Source: Eubacterium sp.
Lineage (GTDB): Bacteria; Bacillota; Clostridia; Lachnospirales; Lachnospiraceae
NCBI GenBank assembly: GCA_020844525.1
Contig: JAJGAH010000047.1
Coordinates: forward strand, 1-10,330
Length of the DNA stretch: 10,330 bases
Reading direction: 5' to 3'
Part shown: one piece after another, positions 6,211 through 10,330 of the stretch
Numbering within the stretch: the stretch's first letter is position 1
How the letters are laid out: each line of letters begins with the position of its first letter
The notes under the pieces: generated by a model
Told to the model about the DNA's origin: nothing
Databases searched by the model: none
What the model saw: only the letters and a program-made list of their open reading frames with translations
Translations under genes and position numbers: made by a program

Positions 6211-6241
6211 CCACTGGAGATGAGCAGACAATTTGAGCGGA
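6211..6241 (-). repeat. 31-bp intergenic repeat, copy B (post-terminator element)
   Basis: This is the partner of 2418-2448 (27 of 31 identical), in the same orientation and in the same setting: immediately downstream of the terminator T tract that ends the sigma-like gene, and about 47 bases before the start at 6164. Unlike copy A, it has no obvious pairing partner over the next ribosome binding site, so masking is not the shared property of the two copies. With the neighbouring terminator it fills the gene-free stretch 6165-6306. Confidence 0.75.
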
Positions 6242-6250
6242 GAAAAAAAT

Positions 6251-6294
6251 AAAAAAATTCCGACCACCATCCTGATGAGGGACAGTGGCCGGAA
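6251..6294 (-). terminator. Rho-independent terminator after the sigma-like gene
   Basis: On the minus strand, TTCCGGCCACTGTCC (6294-6280) pairs with GGATGGTGGTCGGAA (6272-6258) across a seven-base loop: 15 pairs, three of them G-U, followed by seven T residues (6257-6251) and further T-rich sequence. It lies about 12 bases past the stop at 6307, so the regulator appears to be its own transcription unit unless the terminator is read through. Confidence 0.9.
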
Positions 6295-6306
6295 AGGGTT
6301 GTGGAT

Positions 6307-6831
6307 TTACTTGTTCTCGATCCTATGAAGCTCTGTGCAAACGCGCTTCATCTGGTCTGCAAAGGTGCGCTGCTTACGTCCGAGAGCCTCTGCAATCTTG
6401 CGATCAGAAATTTTTGGATTGTCGAGACGCATCTGGATGATACGGTCAGCATCAGGGTCAAGTTCGCGGAAACGAGCAATGAGATGTTCCAGAAGATCAT
6501 GATCCGCGATAATGGCTTCAATGGAAGGCCGATCATCAGGAATATAATCCGCGAGGGTGCCTTCACCGTCTGGAAGTGGATCATCGAGAGATACGGTGTC
6601 AGGAGCATGGTATTCACAGAGATCACATTGACCGTCACACTTCCATAAATAATGCTTAGGACACATGCATCTGCCATGATACTGCTCGCGTTTCTGGGTC
6701 GCCCAGATTTCCGGGTAGAGGGAGCGGTACTGATCTTCTGTGATAGGTACGAGTGTGACCTTGTTAGGGTTCTCCGGGTCACGAAGTGGGTAGTAACGGC
6801 GATTGTCATTGGTTTTCTTAGCGTTTTTCAT
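6307..6831 (-). CDS. Sigma-70 region-4-like regulator with a cysteine-rich N-terminal half
   Basis: A 174-residue protein. The C-terminal segment, about 115-170, reads as a sigma region 4 type helix-turn-helix: RFRELDPDADRIIQMRL, then ISDRKIAEALGRKQRTFADQ, then a closing helix. Proteins like this are common in Clostridia phages and conjugative elements and are annotated as sigma factors, although they lack region 2 and may instead act as transcription activators. The N-terminal half has five cysteines (55, 57, 65, 69, 72) and His60/His75 in a CMCP...CDGQCDLCEYH arrangement, a plausible metal site. An acidic linker (79-100) joins the halves. The ATG at 6831 has GGAGG seven bases upstream, itself inside a hairpin. 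A long structured leader precedes the gene and a terminator follows, so expression looks tightly controlled. DNA targets are unknown. Confidence 0.8.
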   Translation of the reverse strand: MKNAKKTNDNRRYYPLRDPENPNKVTLVPITEDQYRSLYPEIWATQKREQYHGRCMCPKHYLWKCDGQCDLCEYHAPDTVSLDDPLPDGEGTLADYIPDDRPSIEAIIADHDLLEHLIARFRELDPDADRIIQMRLDNPKISDRKIAEALGRKQRTFADQMKRVCTELHRIENK

Positions 6832-6833
6832 GT

Positions 6834-6877
6834 TGAAACCTCCAAGTTTCGAGTTGGTTCACGAACCGGAGGTTTCA
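6834..6877 (-). promoter_or_regulatory. Hairpin enclosing the ribosome binding site of the sigma-like gene
   Basis: On the minus strand, TGAAACCTCC (6877-6868) pairs perfectly with GGAGGTTTCA (6843-6834): 10 bp, with GGTTC/GAACC (6867-6863 and 6860-6856) as a nested small hairpin in the loop. The 3' arm contains the GGAGG of the gene starting at 6831, so the folded form would hide it. As DNA, the same palindrome could serve as an operator. Confidence 0.6.
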
Positions 6878-6880
6878 CTG

Positions 6881-6944
6881 AAAAAAGAGCGCAGTTGACC
6901 TGTCGGAACGGGAAATTAATCCGTTTCGATGGCCAACCACGCTC
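6881..6944 (-). terminator. Attenuator-type terminator in the leader of the sigma-like gene
   Basis: On the minus strand a long stem starts with GAGCG (6944-6940) pairing with CGCTC (6891-6887). It continues inward for 14 consecutive pairs, three of them G-U, then a small internal loop, then a further helix of CGAAACGG against CCGTTCCG with one mismatch. The apical loop is A/T-rich. Six T residues (6886-6881) follow immediately, the hallmark of intrinsic termination. It lies between the leader ORF stop (6956) and the regulator's ribosome binding site, so it would stop most transcripts before the gene. The leader segment CGAACGG inside 6978-6985 could compete for the 3' arm, as in attenuation. 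Confidence 0.65.
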
Positions 6945-6955
6945 GTAGGTTGGGT

Positions 6956-7015
6956 TTATTTACTTGTGACCGCTATGGCCGTTCGAGCCACTCTGCATGC
7001 CGGGTGAACGTCCAT
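6956..7015 (-). CDS. Putative 19-residue leader peptide
   Basis: ATG at 7015 opens a 19-codon frame, MDVHPACRVARTAIAVTSK, ending in TAA at 6956, which is 11 bases before the terminator stem. A weak AAAAGG lies nine bases upstream. Its codons lie inside a hairpin (6970-7020) whose 5' arm covers the ATG. Position and length are those of leader peptides that sense ribosome stalling. A competing 21-codon frame from ATG 7030 (MALKGSPLWT...) ends within the same stretch. Real translation is unproven; the stretch may simply be structured RNA. Confidence 0.35.
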   Translation of the reverse strand: MDVHPACRVARTAIAVTSK

Positions 7016-7020
7016 AACGG
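6970..7020 (-). promoter_or_regulatory. Large leader hairpin around the putative leader ORF
   Basis: On the minus strand, CCGTTATGGACGTTC (7020-7006) pairs with GAACGGCCATAGCGG (6984-6970): 14 of 15 positions, one of them G-U, around a 21-base loop. One position pairs as G-U on the minus RNA but is C-A on the plus RNA, so the minus transcript folds better. The 5' arm contains the leader ATG. Confidence 0.55.
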
Positions 7021-7051
7021 TGAGCCTTTTAACGCCATGCTCAGGGCATCA

Positions 7052-7080
7052 ATTATATATTTACGTTTATAAAATATTTA
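7052..7080 (-). promoter_or_regulatory. Probable promoter for the leader and sigma-like gene
   Basis: A perfect TATAAT occurs on the minus strand at 7057-7052. With a 17-bp spacer, the -35 position (7080-7075) reads TAAATA, only three of six consensus bases, so an activator may be needed. Transcription would begin near 7045, giving a leader of about 215 bases before the ATG at 6831. A 10-bp direct repeat overlays the spacer and -35. Confidence 0.45.
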
Positions 7081-7083
7081 CGT
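7057..7083. repeat. 10-bp direct repeat at 17-bp spacing in the divergent control region
   Basis: ATATTTACGT occurs twice, at 7057-7066 and 7074-7083, identical and with starts 17 bp apart. The copies overlie the spacer and -35 of the minus promoter and lie about 20 bp from the -35 of the plus promoter, a fitting place for an operator serving one or both directions. The A/T-rich context raises the odds of chance, but the ACGT ends are not simple A/T sequence. Confidence 0.5.
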
Positions 7084-7101
7084 CCGAACGCTAATAATTT
7101 A

Positions 7102-7130
7102 TTGTAAATCGCTTAAAACAGTGATATAAT
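7102..7130 (+). promoter_or_regulatory. Sigma-A-type promoter of the ABC-3C operon
   Basis: TTGTAA at 7102-7107, a 17-bp spacer, then perfect TATAAT at 7125-7130 preceded by TGA, an extended -10. Transcription should start near 7137, leaving a 5' leader of about 110 bases before the ATG at 7248. In that leader, CAGATTT (7150-7156) and AAATCTG (7175-7181) form a further inverted repeat with an 18-base loop. Confidence 0.75.
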
Positions 7131-7213
7131 CAAAAAAGAGTTTTGCAAGCAGATTTACTGATTCATATTATAGAAAATCTGACTGGTGCAGGTTTTACCG
7201 CTGATGACCGTGG

Positions 7214-7237
7214 TTTGACCTGAAAGGTCAAAGGAGG
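7214..7237 (+). promoter_or_regulatory. Palindrome overlapping the ribosome binding site of the first ABC-3C gene
   Basis: TTTGACCT (7214-7221) and AGGTCAAA (7225-7232) form a perfect 8-bp inverted repeat around GAA; the last three bases of the 3' arm run into the AAAGGAGG Shine-Dalgarno (7230-7237) for the ATG at 7248. As RNA it could restrict ribosome entry; as DNA it is a good symmetric site for a repressor dimer downstream of the promoter. Confidence 0.55.
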
Positions 7238-7247
7238 TTATGCGATC

Positions 7248-8249
7248 ATGTATTTCCATGAGATTGCCGGTGAACTTAAGACATATATGAGCCCAACAGA
7301 GCGCGGCGGTGAATTTATCATCTGGCTTGTCGGGGAAACTTTGCGCGATCCAATGACTGAGGAAGAAGAGAAACTTGCAGAGAATGACGAATACAATCCG
7401 ATGACTCCTCATATGTCGTTGAACATGGCCGATCAGATACTTGAGGGCAAATCCAAGTTCATTTCCAAAGCAAGAGCTGGCCTTATTTGCAGCAGATATG
7501 ATGGGCAGGTTTTTGCAGACGAAATTGATAACCTGTACGACGCCAATAAAGATCACCTGCAAAATTTCCTTGCTGTACGAGGACTGGATGTAGAGCGAGA
7601 TGAACTTGGATCGGCGGTGCAGGATATTCTTGACCAGATATTTCACGGCCTTGCAAAAGGCATTCATGATGTAGATATAGAGCTGACAATTCACGATCTG
7701 AAGCCAAGCATCAAGAACCTTGCTGCGGATCGCATCTATTGCGAAAATGGGAAACTTTTTATAGACGGAGATGTTATTGAACTGCCAGTAAAACTGAGCG
7801 ACGCCCAGATTTATGATTTTGAAGCCGGGTATATATCCGCTCTCTGCGACGCATACGCAGAAGTGCTTTCCAGAGACAATGTAACAGTCGATGACATTCC
7901 GAAGCTCCCTAAGAAATATCAGAAGAACTTTTATGAACAGCGCAAGGCTTATCTCAGCGCCGAAAGCATCCAGCGGTCAATCAGCGAAGTATATGAGGAT
8001 GGAAAGAACCAGTTCGATATTCTGAAGGACGATGCGTATAACGGAGTCAAGATCACCTATTATGATGACTTCGATAACGGATACAGAAGGCTCCTTGAGG
8101 TACTGAAAAAGATATCCGATGTTCAGCTAACAAAGTCGAAGTTGTCCCTGATCAAAAACTTGATCGGAAATTTAGAAAGGCTTGGAATTGTCCATATCCT
8201 GGTCAACGACAAGACGATTACATCGTGGGTAGATCCTTATGAGGAGTGA
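7248..8249 (+). CDS. ABC-three-component (ABC-3C) system protein: unrecognised N-terminal region plus ABC-3C C-terminal domain
   Basis: A 333-residue protein, first of three overlapping genes. Residues about 218-330 resemble the ABC-3C C-terminal domain: LPKKYQKNFYEQRKAYLSAE, then FDILKDDAYNGV, then FDNGYRRLLEVLKK, ending in the telltale GIVHILVND...SW (313-327). In such systems this domain couples a variable N-terminal effector to the middle component and ATPase. Here residues 1-155 are mostly helical by eye (SKARAGLICSRYDGQVFADE; SAVQDILDQIFHGLAKG), and about 160-182 looks like a short beta insert (IYCENGKLFIDGDVIELP). I see no nuclease, protease, NADase or membrane motif, so the effector is unidentified. 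ATG 7248 has AAGGAGG eight to ten bases upstream. Equivalent in position to LmuA of Lamassu. Role in phage defence is inferred from family and context. Confidence 0.72.
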   Translation: MYFHEIAGELKTYMSPTERGGEFIIWLVGETLRDPMTEEEEKLAENDEYNPMTPHMSLNMADQILEGKSKFISKARAGLICSRYDGQVFADEIDNLYDANKDHLQNFLAVRGLDVERDELGSAVQDILDQIFHGLAKGIHDVDIELTIHDLKPSIKNLAADRIYCENGKLFIDGDVIELPVKLSDAQIYDFEAGYISALCDAYAEVLSRDNVTVDDIPKLPKKYQKNFYEQRKAYLSAESIQRSISEVYEDGKNQFDILKDDAYNGVKITYYDDFDNGYRRLLEVLKKISDVQLTKSKLSLIKNLIGNLERLGIVHILVNDKTITSWVDPYEE

Positions 8250-8700
8250 GATTTTCAATACGACCTTTGAAAACATGCTAAGAGTATTGGTGCTGCTGAA
8301 TACTCTTAGCGTTCCGATGAATAAGGACAGAATTGCGGCACTTGATTTCATCTGTATTTATGGGAAGAACTGCAAGGTTCTGGACAAGAACCTTCACGGA
8401 GATAATGAATTTGGATTTGCTGAATTCGCAGGAAAGCGTGAAAAAATAACCGAAGCTATAAAGCTTTCGGTCAAAAATAACTTTGTAAATGTGATTCAGG
8501 ACAGAAACGGATTCCTGTACAGCATTAATGATCGCGGGAAAGTGGTTGTGAATGATGTTCAGTCACCGTATTCAAAAGCTTATACGGTCGGAGCAAAGAT
8601 CGTGAACAGACGTTTTTCTACGTGTACAGATCAGGATATTCTGAAGTTCATAAGTGATAAAGCTTCAAAATCAAGGAGGGCTGGGGATGCAGAAATTTAG
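8239..8700 (+). CDS. ABC-3C system middle component (MC2-like)
   Basis: A 153-residue protein resembling the small middle components of ABC-3C systems. Typical elements are the N-terminal NTTFENMLRVLVLLNTL helix (7-23), the DRIAALDFICIYGK segment (30-43), NLHGDNEFGFAEFAGKRE (51-68), and a winged-helix-like end with NFVNVIQDRNGFLYSINDRG (81-100). This part probably bridges the CTD protein and the ATPase, as LmuC does in Lamassu. The ATG at 8239 overlaps the upstream stop by 11 bases and has no good Shine-Dalgarno, so it is likely translated by coupling, which would fix the ratio of the two products. It overlaps the ATPase start by 14 bases, with the ATPase ribosome binding site inside this gene. 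The MC2 subtype is by pattern and could be a sister family. Confidence 0.7.
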   Translation: MRSEIFNTTFENMLRVLVLLNTLSVPMNKDRIAALDFICIYGKNCKVLDKNLHGDNEFGFAEFAGKREKITEAIKLSVKNNFVNVIQDRNGFLYSINDRGKVVVNDVQSPYSKAYTVGAKIVNRRFSTCTDQDILKFISDKASKSRRAGDAEI

Positions 8701-10330
8701 AATTGTAAAACTTCGTGTATCCGGAGCCGGAAAGATTGACGGAGTTGTAGAATTCGACGATGGCCTGAACATTATTCAGGGCAGGTCAAACACAGGTAAA
8801 ACGTGGATACTGAAATGCATCTATTATCTGTTTAGCTCTGACAAGAGACCGTTTTCACCGCTTACAGGGTATACGGATATAGAAGGAGTTTCTGAGACCG
8901 AACGATACGGGACAATTACGATTTCCCAAAAGCTGGATGAAACGAGTGCACATGTCACTTCAGATAATCCGGAAGTCGAGGATGGCGATTACGAAACGAA
9001 TTATTCCACAAAGAAGCCTCGCTATCTGAATGACCTATGGATTCACATCATTGGCCTTGATGAGACAATTGAAGTTCCTTCAAGCGCCAGATATGCGCGT
9101 GAAAGAATATCGTGGACGAATATTGCCAACACGTTCTTTGTAGATGAAGACGAGGTAGATAAATCCGAATCCATCGTTATTAAAGATCCACAGTACGAGA
9201 CACCACTAATAGCTTCTCTGTATTACCTTTTGACCGGAGATTATAAAAAGGGCGTTCCAGAGATTTTGAAGCCGGAGGTCGCTACAGCAAAGAAAAAAGG
9301 AATCGTCGACTATATTGAAGAACAGGTTATCTCCCTGAACGGGATGAAGGCCGATTATATAAAACAACTGGAGGCTTTGGAGGGCGTCGATGTAAAGCAA
9401 CGAATGCAGGAATTAAACGACTGCATCAAGGAATGCCAGCAGGATACGAATGAACTGCTCGAAGAGAATGCGGCTGTTGTAAAGCAGATGGCTACCTACC
9501 AGAAGGAGGATGCCAATTGTCAGGTACTTCTTGACCGGTATGAATACCTGATCAGTCAGTACAAAGCAGACCTACAGCGAATGGACTTTATAGCCAAAGG
9601 CGAAAAAGCTGTGCAGGCTTTGCCTTCGAATAATGTATGCCCATTTTGCGGTGGTGAGCTTGGCGAGCATGATGACAGTTACATGGAAGCAATTCAGGCG
9701 GAGATTACCCGTATTGCATCTGAGGTTACAGTCATTGCAGCTACGGAAGATGATGTCCGCGAAGAAATGAAAGCAGCAAAAGCAAGGGTTGATGAGTTAC
9801 AAGCAAGGCGCGACGAGATAGATGCAGCACTTGAAAAGAAGAGACAGGAGATACAGAGCTACCACGCCAACCTTGATAAAATCGAGGATTATACCAGGCT
9901 GCAGAGCGGCATCGACTTTGTAAATGACCAGCTTGAAATTCTCGGCATGAAGAAGGTATCGGAGCTCCAGAAAAGGAAAAATCCTCCTTTGTACCATGCA
10001 AAGAAGGAATTTGAAGAATATGTAGGAACCGGCTTCAACAGTCTTCTTAATAAGATTCTTAAGGACTGCAATTATCGTTCCGGATATGCAAGCTGGGATT
10101 TCTCCATTTTTGACATCCTGATGGACGGAGTGCCGAAGTCTGAGGCGCAGGGCAAAGGATACAGGTCTTTCCTGAATTCAGTCGTGGCATTGATGCTGTA
10201 TCAGTTTTTCAATAGTGATGACGTCTTCCTCAAGACGGGAATCTTGATGATCGACACTCCGCTGCTGGGTCTGGATGAGAGTGAGGATACCCTCGAGGGA
10301 GAAACGATAAAGAAAGGACTCTATCAGTAC
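8687..10330 (+). CDS. Rad50/SMC-like ABC ATPase of the ABC-3C system (C-terminus cut by window edge)
   Basis: 548 codons are visible and no stop is reached. Walker A is GRSNTGKT at 32-39, after a short strand and the FDDGLNIIQG lead-in usual for Rad50/RecN-type ATPases. Heptad-rich helices (about 200-310 and 325-420) flank CPFC at 318-321, a zinc-hook-like pair that can dimerise two molecules. AQGKGYRSFLNS near 487-498 sits where the ABC signature is expected. Walker B is ILMIDTP at 519-525, followed by a D-loop-like LLGLDES; the Asp-Thr-Pro form, without the usual catalytic acid next to the Asp, fits the ABC-3C/AAA_23-like group. AAGGAGG at 8673-8679 lies seven bases before ATG 8687. It likely senses foreign DNA or DNA ends and licenses the first-gene effector. 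Position matches LmuB of Lamassu. Only the last tens of residues appear missing. Confidence 0.88.
   Translation, partial: MQKFRIVKLRVSGAGKIDGVVEFDDGLNIIQGRSNTGKTWILKCIYYLFSSDKRPFSPLTGYTDIEGVSETERYGTITISQKLDETSAHVTSDNPEVEDGDYETNYSTKKPRYLNDLWIHIIGLDETIEVPSSARYARERISWTNIANTFFVDEDEVDKSESIVIKDPQYETPLIASLYYLLTGDYKKGVPEILKPEVATAKKKGIVDYIEEQVISLNGMKADYIKQLEALEGVDVKQRMQELNDCIKECQQDTNELLEENAAVVKQMATYQKEDANCQVLLDRYEYLISQYKADLQRMDFIAKGEKAVQALPSNNVCPFCGGELGEHDDSYMEAIQAEITRIASEVTVIAATEDDVREEMKAAKARVDELQARRDEIDAALEKKRQEIQSYHANLDKIEDYTRLQSGIDFVNDQLEILGMKKVSELQKRKNPPLYHAKKEFEEYVGTGFNSLLNKILKDCNYRSGYASWDFSIFDILMDGVPKSEAQGKGYRSFLNSVVALMLYQFFNSDDVFLKTGILMIDTPLLGLDESEDTLEGETIKKGLYQY

Larger units (their letters stand above)
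1..6831. mobile_element. Prophage-like integrative element, apparently internally deleted (left end not reached)
   Basis: Every gene here is on the minus strand and belongs to a phage or integrative-element family: sigma-like regulator, DUF2800, DUF2815, a polymerase start, GH25 endolysin, SHOCT protein and serine recombinases. In related Firmicutes prophages, from general knowledge, the polymerase is followed by helicase, VRR-NUC nuclease, terminase, portal, capsid, tail and holin genes before the endolysin; none is present. No attachment site could be identified, so neither boundary is known, and the right limit given is simply the start of the last phage-type gene. Whether the defence operon beyond 7100 is cargo of this element or flanking chromosome is open. 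Confidence 0.7.

Noticed and set aside
6967..6992. GTTCGAG-like T-loop sequence suggesting a tRNA
   Set aside because: No acceptor stem, D-arm or anticodon arm can be built around it on either strand; the bases are explained by the leader hairpin 6970-7020.
7204..7218. Four-codon upstream ORF (M-T-V-V) as a leader peptide for the ABC-3C operon
   Set aside because: There is no convincing ribosome binding site and so short a frame is expected by chance; mentioned only alongside the palindrome.
7155..7694. Minus-strand open frame of 179 codons opposite the ABC-3C gene
   Set aside because: It covers the promoter-proximal leader and N-terminal codons of the plus-strand gene, resembles no protein, and the plus frame has clear family similarity and a strong ribosome binding site.
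1..10330. CRISPR array or insertion sequence
   Set aside because: No regularly spaced repeats, no DDE transposase and no terminal inverted repeats were seen; the few repeats present are pairs only.

Overview
The window reads as part of a prophage or related integrative element from a low-to-medium G+C Gram-positive gut bacterium (Bacillota; a Clostridia or Erysipelotrichia host is my guess). The basis is gene content: large serine recombinases, a SHOCT-type small protein, a GH25 endolysin with a CW_7 repeat and LysM, and the consecutive DUF2800, DUF2815 and family A polymerase genes of Firmicutes phages. Ribosome binding sites are strong AGGAGG types throughout. Nothing here names a species.

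From 6831 down to 1, every gene is on the minus strand. A sigma-70 region-4-like regulator (6307-6831) comes first and ends at a strong terminator. An early replication/recombination block follows: a small helical protein (5955-6164), an 'rrp5-like' phage protein (5681-6019), the Fe-S nuclease-like DUF2800 (4552-5691), the DUF2815 ssDNA-binding protein (3987-4559), a small membrane protein (3803-3973) and a family A polymerase start (3745). The polymerase keeps only about 86 codons, then runs in frame into the endolysin (2516-3463). The rest of the replication, packaging, capsid and tail genes that normally separate these two genes is absent, so the element looks like a prophage with a large internal deletion, unless the junction is an assembly error. 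After a second terminator come the SHOCT protein and three serine-recombinase-type genes (one large, one without a catalytic domain, one cut by the window edge).

The gap 6832-7247 is a divergent control region. On the minus side I see a likely promoter, a 19-codon leader ORF lying inside a hairpin, a terminator-like stem with a T6 run, and a hairpin covering the regulator's ribosome binding site. Together these look like an attenuation leader. On the plus side is a near-consensus promoter with a 17-bp spacer and a palindrome abutting the next ribosome binding site.

From 7248 to the right edge, three overlapping plus-strand genes form an ABC-three-component (ABC-3C) type conflict system, laid out like Lamassu. 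They are a protein with an ABC-3C C-terminal domain and an unrecognised N-terminal half, a small middle component, and a Rad50/SMC-like ATPase with Walker A, zinc-hook CxxC, a signature-like motif and Walker B; the ATPase is cut by the window edge. This operon is the best candidate for a poorly described system, chiefly because its presumed effector region matches nothing I recognise. It also looks more A+T rich than the phage genes, consistent with separate acquisition.
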